A stretch of DNA of 9,211 nucleotides from Candidatus Woesearchaeota archaeon (GTDB taxonomy: Archaea; Nanobdellota; Nanobdellia; Woesearchaeales; B29-G15): contig QMQS01000034.1 in assembly GCA_003650585.1 (NCBI GenBank), positions 1 to 9,211 of the forward strand, read 5' to 3'. Position 1 is the first letter of the stretch, and the number at the start of each line of letters is the position of its first letter. The notes beneath the pieces were generated by a model that was not told where the DNA came from, searched no databases, and saw only the letters and a list, made by a program, of their open reading frames with translations. This document shows, in pieces, positions 1 to 5,945 of this stretch. The position numbers and the translations under genes are program-made.

Positions 1-1207
1 GAGTTACGCTTGTGCCCCTAGTGATATCCTTGAACAACTCATAGGGCTTTTGCATGTGCTCACGCAGCACTGTTTGGTTTGCCTCTGCCAGAACCTCTGG
101 GTGCTGCTGCACAACCCTAAGCATCTCAGCAGCATTAACCTCAATCCCACCAAGCCCCCTTAGTAGTGAGCCATACGCAAGATAAGAGTGCCCCAATGCA
201 AGCCCAAAGTTGCGCTTTACAGTTGAGTCACTCAAGTCTCTTTGTAACCTTGACACAGGCAACTCTCTTGCAAATAATTCTAATAGAGAATTTGCAATCT
301 TGAGGTTGCCCTCTGCATTCTCAAAATTTATTGGGTTGACCTTGTGGGGCATCACAGAAGAGCCAGTCTCTCCTTTTTTAACCTTAAGCACAACCCACTC
401 ATCAGATATGTAGCGCCACATATCTTTGCACAGGTCAAGAAGTATTGAGTTAATCCTATGAAGGGTATTAAAGATTCTAACATAACCCTCAGGTGGCAAT
501 ATCTGGGTGGTGGCAACCACCCACTCAAGCCCAAGCCCTGTAACAAATCTCTTGGAGAAGTCCACCCAGTTAACCTCTGGGTGTGCACAGCTAAGAGCAG
601 AATAGGTGCCAACTGCACAACTCAACTTGCCCTGAATTGGGGTTTGTTTGAGGTTTTGCACCTCGGGATAAAGCCGTAGCGCAAACACAAGCATCTCCTT
701 CCCAAAGGTAGTTGGCGATGCATACTGACCATGTGTCCTTGCTAGCATTACTGTGTGCTTATATTTGAAGGCAAGCTCCCTCAACTTCCCAAGCACTTCC
801 TCCAGCCTGGGTAGGATGTGCTCATGCAAACCACGCTTGAGCATCAGCCCCAGAGCAAGGTTGCTTATATCATCTGTGGTCACACCATAATGCACATACT
901 CTCTCAAATTTTCTGGCAATCTTAGTTTGAGGAGGTACTCCACTGCCTTGCCATCATGCCTCGTAGGAGGTATGCCTTGCCATCCCTCTTTCTCTATTTT
1001 CTTGATTATTTCAACATCACCATCCCCAACTGGCCTAAGGAATTCCTCAAGCTCTGCTTTGATACCTAGCTCCTCTAACAGAGCACGCAAGTATAGTTGC
1101 TCAACATACGCCCTATGCTTTAAGTAAGCTGATTCTGAGAAGCAATCTATAAGTGGCTCAACCTTTTCTCGGTAACGGTCATCCAAAGGCGACAATCCCT
1201 CATGCAT
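1..1207 (-). CDS. purB: Adenylosuccinate lyase, E. coli-type (3' end cut by window edge)
   Basis: Cleaves adenylosuccinate to AMP and fumarate; in de novo purine synthesis the same enzyme cleaves SAICAR. The 402 residues visible form one open frame. The fumarase/aspartase fold is shown by VHYGVTTDDISN (about residues 105-116), ARTHGQYASP (156-165, conserved His159) and the flexible-loop signature GSSVMPHKVNPINFENAEGN (282-301, catalytic Ser in the SS pair). Downstream, LPVSRLQRDLSDSTVKRN also matches the E. coli class, as do the N-terminal SPLDDRY and HPEVNWVDFS. E. coli PurB has 456 residues, so about 50 are probably missing beyond base 1. The start is ATG at 1207, preceded by GAGGTGA, a strong SD that overlaps the purA stop. 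Spacing to purA is 5 nt, so the two are almost certainly cotranscribed. The E. coli-like class is unusual for an archaeon, where I would expect the B. subtilis-like form. Confidence 0.96.
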   Translation of the reverse strand, partial: MHEGLSPLDDRYREKVEPLIDCFSESAYLKHRAYVEQLYLRALLEELGIKAELEEFLRPVGDGDVEIIKKIEKEGWQGIPPTRHDGKAVEYLLKLRLPENLREYVHYGVTTDDISNLALGLMLKRGLHEHILPRLEEVLGKLRELAFKYKHTVMLARTHGQYASPTTFGKEMLVFALRLYPEVQNLKQTPIQGKLSCAVGTYSALSCAHPEVNWVDFSKRFVTGLGLEWVVATTQILPPEGYVRIFNTLHRINSILLDLCKDMWRYISDEWVVLKVKKGETGSSVMPHKVNPINFENAEGNLKIANSLLELFARELPVSRLQRDLSDSTVKRNFGLALGHSYLAYGSLLRGLGGIEVNAAEMLRVVQQHPEVLAEANQTVLREHMQKPYELFKDITRGTSVT

Positions 1208-1212
1208 GTAAC

Positions 1213-2463
1213 TCACCTCACAATTATCTCTCTCCTACCAGGACCAACTCCAATATAGCGAATAGGCACACCAACTGCCCTCTCAATATACTCAACATAA
1301 GCCCTACATTGCTTTGGTAGTTGGTCAAAAGAGGTACACCTTGCTATATCCTCCTGCCAACCCTCAATCTCCTCGTATATTGGTTTTGCCTTGGCAATAT
1401 GCAATAAGGAGTCCAATTGTTGGTATTTCTTGCCGTCCACCTCATAACCAGTGCACACCTTAAGCCGCTTTAAACCTGTGAGGACGTCCAGTTTGGTCAG
1501 GGCAAGCTCGTCAAAGCCATTCACCATGGTCGTGTATCTTAGTAACACCAAATCCAACCAACCACAGCGCCTAGGCCTGCCAGTTGTGGCTCCATACTCA
1601 TGCCCCTTGGCTCTCAAATGCTCGCTAATCTCGTCATTCAATTCTGTAGGGAATGGACCATTGCCAACCCTGGTTGAGTATGCCTTTACCACTCCAATAA
1701 CTCTGAGCACCTTGGGTCTAACACCTGTGCCAGTAAACACCCCACCTATAGAAGGGTTAGAGCTTGTGACAAAGGGGTAAGTGCCATGGTCAATGTCCAG
1801 CAATGTGCCCTGGGCACCCTCAAACAATATTGCCTTCCCCTCTTTCATTGCATCATGAAGCAGCACAGAGGTGTTGCAGATATAACCAGAGAGCTTCTCT
1901 GCATAAAGTTCGAACTCTGTGAGGATTTGCCCATAATCTAGTTTGCTGTGCCCATACTTTTGCTCAAGCAACCAGTTTACCTCATCAATTTGCTCCTTGA
2001 GTTTCTTTGAGAACGCCTCCCATGCCAATAATTCTCCCACCTTGAACCCGCGCCTGCTTATCTTGCTCTCATAGGCAGGTCCTATACCACGCTTTGTTGT
2101 GCCAACCTTGCCACCCTCAATTCCGTCCAGAATTTTGTGCCAGGGCATAATAAGGGTTGCAGATTCACTCAGCTTTAGCTCTGCCATGGCCATACCCTGT
2201 TGCTCCAGGGCTTTAATCTCCTCCATTAGAACCCCAGGGTCAACCACCAAGCCATTACCAATAACACAGAGCTTGTCCATGTGTATTATACCAGTGGGCA
2301 GCAAGTGAAACACAAATTTCTTACCCGCAACCACAACAGTGTGCCCAGCATTGTTGCCACCTTGATACCTAACCACAATATCAACTTGCCCTGTGAGATA
2401 ATCCACAATCTTGCCCTTGCCCTCATCCCCCCAGAAGGCACCGATAACAGCATAATTCTTCAT
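1213..2463 (-). CDS. purA: Adenylosuccinate synthetase
   Basis: Joins IMP and aspartate with GTP to make adenylosuccinate, the first committed step from IMP to AMP. The protein has 416 residues. Near the N terminus are FWGDEGKGKIVD (10-21, catalytic Asp13 and P-loop-like Lys) and YQGGNNAGHT (33-42, catalytic His41). Next come GTTKRGIGPAY (121-131, IMP binding) and FEGAQGTLLDIDHGTYPFVT (214-233). TTGRPRRCGWLD (293-304), TKLDVL (323-328, base recognition) and GVGPGR (405-410) follow. This is the full-length form of roughly 420-430 residues typical of bacteria, not the shortened form of about 340 residues known from many archaea. The frame could begin at 2490, but the added nine residues precede the family's N terminus, and the ATG at 2463 gives the expected MKNYAVIGAFWGDEG. 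A TATA box lies at 2497-2504. The gene is followed directly by purB. Confidence 0.97.
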   Translation of the reverse strand: MKNYAVIGAFWGDEGKGKIVDYLTGQVDIVVRYQGGNNAGHTVVVAGKKFVFHLLPTGIIHMDKLCVIGNGLVVDPGVLMEEIKALEQQGMAMAELKLSESATLIMPWHKILDGIEGGKVGTTKRGIGPAYESKISRRGFKVGELLAWEAFSKKLKEQIDEVNWLLEQKYGHSKLDYGQILTEFELYAEKLSGYICNTSVLLHDAMKEGKAILFEGAQGTLLDIDHGTYPFVTSSNPSIGGVFTGTGVRPKVLRVIGVVKAYSTRVGNGPFPTELNDEISEHLRAKGHEYGATTGRPRRCGWLDLVLLRYTTMVNGFDELALTKLDVLTGLKRLKVCTGYEVDGKKYQQLDSLLHIAKAKPIYEEIEGWQEDIARCTSFDQLPKQCRAYVEYIERAVGVPIRYIGVGPGRREIIVR

Positions 2464-2496
2464 AAAACCCCCCAAAGATAACAAAAACAAGAATGC

Positions 2497-2513
2497 TATA
2501 AAAAGGTTTCGTA
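2497..2513 (-). promoter_or_regulatory. Archaeal promoter (BRE + TATA box) of purA-purB
   Basis: On the minus strand this reads ACGAAACCTTTTTATA: a purine-rich BRE-like stretch (CGAAAC) then a TTTTTATA box. The box is centred about 38 bp upstream of the purA ATG, predicting a start near 2474 and a leader of about 12 nt. A GGGGGG run sits just before the ATG but is a poor match to the 16S tail. The core is nearly identical to the cbf5 promoter. Confidence 0.6.
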
Positions 2514-2517
2514 ATGC

Positions 2518-3054
2518 TCAATTCCTGCTATTCTGTGCCAAAACTATTTGCTCGATACTCTCTATATCCTTGGGGTCCAGATAAAAATCTATAGCAATTA
2601 GTGGCTGTAATCTTTGTTCAGTTAAATTTTTCAAGAAACCATCCACAGTTAAACCCAACCTATCACGAATGAGTTCTGGGGAAACACCATTAGAACGCCT
2701 ATACACATCCCTAAGCACGCAAACCAAAGTATAGCTGGTTGCTGGGTCCAAACCAGCAAGTTCATGACGATATTTAAATAGCACTTTCTCAAGCGTGCGA
2801 TCCTCCTGGTAGAACCTCTCCAACATTTCTACTTGAGGGTTTGGTTTAAGTCTTTCATGTAAAAGTGGAGATGTTTGAGCAAGAAAGTGTGCTATAGGCA
2901 CTGGTAACACAGTCCCAGCCATATACCCACGCACTAACTCAGATAACCCTGAGCCAGAAGCAGCAATCCCTTCATAACCAACAGGAGAAACCGGACTGTG
3001 AGTACCACAGTATCTAGCACGCTCTTCCAGAGAAACATCATCGCCTATGTACAT
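2518..3054 (-). CDS. Hypothetical protein with possible C-terminal helix-turn-helix
   Basis: I do not recognise this 178-residue protein, and no catalytic motif is evident. It has no signal peptide or membrane segment. The N-terminal third is Gly/Ser-rich (VGYEGIAASGSG, 25-36). Residues 75-102 look helical and charged. Residues 106-150 resemble a winged or tri-helical DNA-binding unit: SYTLVCVLRDVYRRSNGVSP, then ELIRDRLGLTVDGFLKNLTE, followed by a strand-like PLIAIDFYL (151-159). This is a pattern impression only, and no family is assigned. The start is ATG at 3054, chosen because AAAGGAGG lies 9 nt upstream. An in-frame TTG at 3063 abuts that SD with no spacing and cannot use it. The gene lies between the 208-residue hypothetical gene and purA and has its own promoter with repeated heptamers. 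If the helix-turn-helix is real, autoregulation through those heptamers is a reasonable guess. Confidence 0.75.
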   Translation of the reverse strand: MYIGDDVSLEERARYCGTHSPVSPVGYEGIAASGSGLSELVRGYMAGTVLPVPIAHFLAQTSPLLHERLKPNPQVEMLERFYQEDRTLEKVLFKYRHELAGLDPATSYTLVCVLRDVYRRSNGVSPELIRDRLGLTVDGFLKNLTEQRLQPLIAIDFYLDPKDIESIEQIVLAQNSRN

Positions 3055-3061
3055 TACGCTC

Positions 3062-3072
3062 AACCTCCTTTT
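3062..3072 (-). promoter_or_regulatory. Strong Shine-Dalgarno site deciding the start at 3054
   Basis: The minus strand reads AAAAGGAGGTT. GGAGG is followed by 9 nt and then ATG at 3054. The in-frame TTG at 3063 immediately follows GGAGG, so this site supports the ATG. Confidence 0.8.
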
Positions 3073-3081
3073 AGTTTGAAG

Positions 3082-3098
3082 ATATTACTTTGTAATAC
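3082..3098. promoter_or_regulatory. Operator-like palindrome TATTAC-TTT-GTAATA
   Basis: A perfect 6-bp inverted repeat (TATTAC 3083-3088, GTAATA 3092-3097) with a 3-bp spacer. It lies between the predicted TATA box of the 178-residue gene and its predicted transcription start near 3080. That is where archaeal repressors commonly block polymerase recruitment. Two further copies of the half-site lie upstream of the TATA box. The binding protein is unknown. Confidence 0.5.
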
Positions 3099-3099
3099 C

Positions 3100-3113
3100 T
3101 TATATTTATATTT
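3100..3113 (-). promoter_or_regulatory. TATA box of the 178-residue hypothetical gene
   Basis: The minus strand reads ATATAAATATAA, centred about 52 bp upstream of the ATG at 3054. This predicts a start near 3080 and a leader of about 26 nt that includes the SD. The exact box within this AT-rich run cannot be fixed by eye. Confidence 0.5.
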
Positions 3114-3122
3114 TTCTATTTT

Positions 3123-3139
3123 GTATTACAATGTATTAC
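3123..3139. repeat. Tandem GTATTAC heptamers one helical turn apart
   Basis: GTATTAC occurs at 3123-3129 and again at 3133-3139, start to start 10 bp. The last base touches the stop codon of the upstream 208-residue gene. The same heptamer in inverted form makes up the palindrome at 3082-3098, so four half-sites bracket the TATA box. Confidence 0.55.
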
Positions 3140-3765
3140 TATCCCAACAACTCATCAAGCTTAGAATAGCCCATATGCTTAAAGAAGGCTGTAATATACC
3201 CCTTGCCAAGAACTTCAACAGGAAACTTGAGCGTGGAAACGAAGTTTGCCACACTAGGTAAGTAACTCCAGAGAGATATATCAAACCCTGCCAGTAGCTT
3301 TCCTGTTTTGGGGTCTTTCGGAAAGAAACAGCCATTACCCTCAGCCAATGATGCTCTCAGTCGACCAAACTCTGTCTCATTATACATTATGTCAGAGTGG
3401 CAACCATGCCCGACCCAGACCCACCGTTCTCCCTGAGGTTGCATCACTGGTGGTAACAACCCAGGCAAAAACCTAAGTGTTATGCTCTCTATCACAATTC
3501 CAGTATAAATGTAGTAAACCTCCATCCAACCGTCTTTTGGCTCATTACCGATTTTTTCCCCAAACAACAGTACCCCTGCTTCTGGCATCATCAAGTCAAA
3601 GCGCTGCAGTAGATGCAGGGGTTCCCCAAACACATAAGTGGTTGGTTTCAACCTGTTGTGGATTCTCTTTATTTCTTCAGCATCCACTTTAAGAATATCA
3701 TCCAGAGAGCTCAGGTATGCTTGATACTCTGCAACAACCCTTTGCAACACTTCTTCGAAACCCAT
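3139..3765 (-). CDS. Hypothetical protein, possible degenerate JAB/MPN (JAMM)-like domain
   Basis: The 208-residue protein has no signal peptide or membrane segment, and its N-terminal 40 residues look helical. The core recalls a JAB/MPN domain: PEAGVLLFGEK (61-71) looks like the first strand with its conserved Glu, and YYIYTGIVIES (84-94) is a following strand. VWVGHGCHSDIMYNETEFGR (116-135) sits where canonical JAMM proteins have HxHP-x(6-7)-S-x2-D. Here the second His is replaced (HSD) and the Ser/Asp pair reads NETE, so canonical zinc ligands are not all present. It may be a divergent metal site built from His120, His123, Asp125 and Glu132, an inactive relative, or an unrelated fold. The start is ATG at 3765, 25 nt after the cbf5 stop. 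There is no SD, but a TATA-like stretch about 26 bp upstream suggests a leaderless transcript. Function is unknown. Confidence 0.72.
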   Translation of the reverse strand: MGFEEVLQRVVAEYQAYLSSLDDILKVDAEEIKRIHNRLKPTTYVFGEPLHLLQRFDLMMPEAGVLLFGEKIGNEPKDGWMEVYYIYTGIVIESITLRFLPGLLPPVMQPQGERWVWVGHGCHSDIMYNETEFGRLRASLAEGNGCFFPKDPKTGKLLAGFDISLWSYLPSVANFVSTLKFPVEVLGKGYITAFFKHMGYSKLDELLG

Positions 3766-3785
3766 ATCTTCGTAGAATGATAGCT

Positions 3786-3797
3786 AATTTTTAAATT
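3786..3797 (-). promoter_or_regulatory. Possible TATA element of the 208-residue gene (leaderless)
   Basis: The minus strand reads AATTTAAAAATT, overlapping the cbf5 stop codon and centred about 26 bp from the ATG at 3765. At that distance transcription would begin at or next to the start codon, consistent with the absence of an SD. Confidence 0.35.
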
Positions 3798-4762
3798 TTT
3801 ACTCTTGCATGGTGAATGAAAACCTTGTGGAGATTAACAACTATACCAGTGCTGCTGTCCATAACCTCCTCAGGTGTCATCTGAGCATACCCCAAACCCA
3901 CAAGCTCATTCTTCAGAGTCATAACAGCCACAAGAGCACCCTTCTTAACACACGCCTCCAACTTTGCCACTCCTGGCACCGCTAGGTCCCTACCATGGCT
4001 CATGGAGAGCACAGCAGAGTCCAAAGCCCAAACCTTGGGCAGGTGCTCCACTGCCCTCTCTACTGGTTGGATTACCTTTCTTATGAATTTGTGGTTCCCT
4101 TTCTTGTAATAGTAGAAAGCGTCCCTTATATCGTGGAGTGTAAAGGCGGTGCTCTCATCAAAATTGGCAACCCTTGTACGCCTTAGTTCCTGCATGTGGG
4201 CTCCCACGCCCAACCTCTGTCCAATATCATAGCAGAGTTTCCTCACATAAGTGCCCGCCTGGCACCCAACCCTAAACAAAACATCCCTCCCATCAATCTC
4301 AATTATGTTTAAATAATACACTGTGCGCTTCCTTTCCCTCCGCTTGACAGCACTCTTAACAGGAGGCAATTGCTTTATCTCACCAACAAACTCCTGCATC
4401 ACTGCTTTAATCTTGGTTTTTGGCACATCTTTGTGTATATGCATCAATGCAACATACTCCTTACCAGCAGGTAGCAGAGCTTGGACAATTCGAGAGGCGC
4501 GCCCAAGTGCAACTGGGAGCACACCAGTGACTTTTGGGTCAAGAGTGCCAGAATGCCCACATTTTTCTATCCCAAGAATCTGCTTCACATAAGCAGAGAC
4601 CATGTGAGAGGTAGGTCCAGATGGTTTGTCAACATTGATTATTCCATAATTCAGTATAACCTCAGTTGGTCTATCCTCCGGAGGTATTCCCTCTTGAGCC
4701 ACTGCATTTCTTTTGACTAGGATGCTTCTATCCCATTCCTCGAAAGGGAACATCTCTTTCAT
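3791..4762 (-). CDS. cbf5: Cbf5/TruB-family tRNA and rRNA pseudouridine synthase
   Basis: Catalytic subunit of the archaeal H/ACA ribonucleoprotein, which with Nop10, Gar1 and L7Ae isomerises uridine in rRNA; it can also act alone on tRNA U55. The 323 residues fit archaeal Cbf5 (about 330). INVDKPSGPTSH (42-53) opens the synthase domain. CGHSGTLDPKVTGVLPV (68-84) carries the catalytic Asp75, and KEYVALMHIH (101-110) contains the conserved Tyr. LPPVKSAVKRRERKRTVY (132-149) and CQAGTYVRKLCYDIG (167-181) complete the active site. The PUA RNA-binding domain covers roughly 243-323 (KVWALDSAV ... GLGYAQMTPEEVM). A short N-terminal extension (1-35) is the usual Cbf5 wrap. The start is ATG at 4762; Met4 is an alternative. 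There is no SD. The promoter at 4788-4805 predicts a leaderless message separate from the ribosomal operon just upstream. Confidence 0.96.
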   Translation of the reverse strand: MKEMFPFEEWDRSILVKRNAVAQEGIPPEDRPTEVILNYGIINVDKPSGPTSHMVSAYVKQILGIEKCGHSGTLDPKVTGVLPVALGRASRIVQALLPAGKEYVALMHIHKDVPKTKIKAVMQEFVGEIKQLPPVKSAVKRRERKRTVYYLNIIEIDGRDVLFRVGCQAGTYVRKLCYDIGQRLGVGAHMQELRRTRVANFDESTAFTLHDIRDAFYYYKKGNHKFIRKVIQPVERAVEHLPKVWALDSAVLSMSHGRDLAVPGVAKLEACVKKGALVAVMTLKNELVGLGYAQMTPEEVMDSSTGIVVNLHKVFIHHARVKI

Positions 4763-4787
4763 TGTTCAAGAGAATAAAGCTGAATGG

Positions 4788-4805
4788 TATTAAAAGGTTT
4801 CTCCC
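4788..4805 (-). promoter_or_regulatory. Archaeal promoter of cbf5, probably leaderless
   Basis: The minus strand reads GAGAAACCTTTTAATA in the gap between the L31e stop and cbf5. The box TTTTAATA is centred about 29 bp from the ATG at 4762, so transcription should start within a few bases of the codon. It shares GAAACCTTTTWATA with the purA promoter. Confidence 0.55.
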
Positions 4806-5215
4806 TACTCCTTTTTGGGTTCCTCTTTTGGTTTGACCTCTTCTTTTTCTATCTTTTCCTCAACACCTTCGGGTGCTTCCTCTTTCTTAGAAATAAGCTT
4901 AGTTTTGATTTTCTTTTCTTTGGCTCTCTTCTTTGGCGCACCCACAAGTTCAACAGTGACGACACCCTCTTCATCCTTCACTGCAGTCACCTTTACATGA
5001 TGGGGTGGGTTCTTTATCCCACGCTTCCATATCTCTCTGTTTACGTACTCGCCAAGCTTTACTTTATCAGACTTCATATGCTTTGATATAAACTCTCGTA
5101 GGGCAGTCACTGCTCTCTTGGCTCTCTTATAACGAGGCACCTTTTGAAACTCCCTTCTCAAGGGTACATTATAGGTTCTCTCCAGCACAACCCCCTCATC
5201 CTTTTTCTTTGCCAT
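4805..5215 (-). CDS. rpl31e: Large-subunit ribosomal protein L31e with acidic/basic tail
   Basis: Protein of the archaeal/eukaryotic large subunit, near the peptide exit tunnel. Residues 8-95 form the family domain: GVVLERTYNVPLRREFQKVP (8-27), KRAKRAVTALREFISKHMKS (30-49) and LGEYVNREIWKRGIKNPPHH (54-73), ending with the strand VTVELVGAP (86-94). Family members are usually 80-95 residues. This one has 136, with a low-complexity Lys/Glu tail (95-136, such as KEEPKKE at the end) that is probably disordered. The start is ATG at 5215, one base after the L39e stop (TAA A ATG), so translation is likely coupled. It is the third gene of the S19e-L39e-L31e operon. Confidence 0.95.
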   Translation of the reverse strand: MAKKKDEGVVLERTYNVPLRREFQKVPRYKRAKRAVTALREFISKHMKSDKVKLGEYVNREIWKRGIKNPPHHVKVTAVKDEEGVVTVELVGAPKKRAKEKKIKTKLISKKEEAPEGVEEKIEKEEVKPKEEPKKE

Positions 5216-5216
5216 T

Positions 5217-5390
5217 TTATGCCTTTATCTTGGTCCTTCTCCAACTCCTCTTTACAGCAGTGTGTCTCCCTGGGTGCACCCTACGACCCCGCCCATATAT
5301 CTTCGGGACAGTCCAGAATGGGGCCCATTTAGTTTGCCTGTTTTTCTTTGCTAGGCGTATCTTTTTGTTTAGTTTCTTTACCCTTGACAT
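5217..5390 (-). CDS. rpl39e: Large-subunit ribosomal protein L39e, overlapping S19e
   Basis: Small basic protein lining the exit tunnel of the archaeal/eukaryotic large subunit. This 57-residue gene is easy to miss. It begins MSRVKKLNKKIRLAKKNRQT (1-20), then has WAPFWTVPKIYGRGRRVHPG (22-41), and ends VKRSWRRTKIKA (46-57). The family pattern is matched: basic N-terminal helix, the (V)PxWxx core, RRVHP and a final (S/H)WRRTK. It is a few residues longer than the usual 50-51, with the extra residues in the middle. The ATG at 5390 lies inside the S19e frame, shifted by +1, and the overlap is 62 nt. No SD is visible, so it may depend on S19e translation. TAA at 5219-5217 is one base from the L31e ATG. 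Position between S19e and L31e matches the archaeal cluster, which often has a PDCD5-like DNA-binding gene after S19e; none is here. Confidence 0.92.
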   Translation of the reverse strand: MSRVKKLNKKIRLAKKNRQTKWAPFWTVPKIYGRGRRVHPGRHTAVKRSWRRTKIKA

Positions 5391-5907
5391 TTTTATCTTT
5401 GCTCTCAGTTTGCTTTTTGGTTTCAGTGGCCTTTTCCTTTTTAGCCGGTTTTTTGGTCACCTGTGCCTCACTGCCTTTTTCGCCCTTCTTCAACTCAGAA
5501 GCAATCTTATCCAAAAAGGACCTACCCTGATTTGTCACAACCCTGCCCTTATGAACCCCTACTGCCTTTTGCTCCACAAGCCCCGAGACCTCCAATTGCT
5601 GCAGGATGGTTCTTATAATCTTGCCAGATGACTTGTAAAACCTCTCGGGCTTCATGCCACGGTTGCGCTTTCCACCATACTTGAGCCTGAGTTTGTTTAC
5701 ACCGATGGGTCCCCTAAGGTATACCTTTCTGAGCACAGAGGCAGCCCTCACATACCACCAATTATCTTTTGTGGGTGGTCGCTCTCGTGAGGGACCAGTT
5801 TTAACAAACTTTGCCCACTCAGGCATCTTGATTGTATCTAACTTCTCAAGCTCCTTAGCTACTCTCTCAATCACCTTCTCTGGTGCCACTTCTTGTAATT
5901 TAGACAT
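5329..5907 (-). CDS. rps19e: Small-subunit ribosomal protein S19e with long lysine-rich tail
   Basis: Protein of the archaeal/eukaryotic small-subunit head, needed for 18S/16S-side assembly. Residues 1-140 are the family domain. MPEWAKFVKTGPSRERPP (28-45), WWYVRAASVLRKVYLRGPIG (50-69) and VNKLRLKYGGKRNRGMKPER (70-89) are highly conserved. They are followed by the winged-helix part IIRTILQQLEVSGLVEQ (97-113) and GRVVTNQGRSFLDKIA (121-136). Archaeal members are normally about 150 residues. This one has 192 because of a Lys/Glu/Thr/Ser-rich, probably disordered tail (141-192). The last 20 or so tail codons overlap the start of L39e in another frame. The start is ATG at 5907 with GGAGG six bases upstream. 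It is the first gene of the ribosomal operon, divergent from the FKBP gene. Confidence 0.96.
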   Translation of the reverse strand: MSKLQEVAPEKVIERVAKELEKLDTIKMPEWAKFVKTGPSRERPPTKDNWWYVRAASVLRKVYLRGPIGVNKLRLKYGGKRNRGMKPERFYKSSGKIIRTILQQLEVSGLVEQKAVGVHKGRVVTNQGRSFLDKIASELKKGEKGSEAQVTKKPAKKEKATETKKQTESKDKNVKGKETKQKDTPSKEKQAN

Positions 5908-5912
5908 TCTAA

Positions 5913-5918
5913 TCCTCC
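5913..5918 (-). promoter_or_regulatory. Shine-Dalgarno site of S19e
   Basis: The minus strand reads GGAGGA, followed a few bases later by ATG at 5907. It is the only clear SD in the S19e-L39e-L31e operon, which suggests coupled translation of the two downstream genes. Confidence 0.75.
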
Positions 5919-5945
5919 ACTTAACTCAGAACACTTGGGGGAAAT

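Noticed and set aside
352..618. 88-codon minus-strand frame within purB
   Set aside because: It overlaps the intact, clearly conserved purB frame and resembles no protein family.
1451..1780. 109-codon plus-strand frame opposite purA
   Set aside because: It is a shadow of purA with no SD and no recognisable motif.
2464..2490. Upstream extension of purA to an in-frame start at 2490
   Set aside because: It adds nine residues before the conserved PurA N terminus and would place the start within or before the predicted transcription start.
3055..3063. TTG at 3063 as start of the 178-residue gene
   Set aside because: It abuts the GGAGG with no spacing; ATG 3054 is 9 nt away and fits.
3139..3765. 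Calling the 208-residue protein a true JAMM metalloprotease
   Set aside because: The HxH and S-x2-D ligand pattern is not intact, so only a weak fold-level resemblance is claimed.
5209..5631. 140-codon open frame on the plus strand opposite S19e/L39e
   Set aside because: It is antisense to two conserved ribosomal genes; its Phe/Leu-rich sequence simply mirrors Lys/Glu-rich codons.
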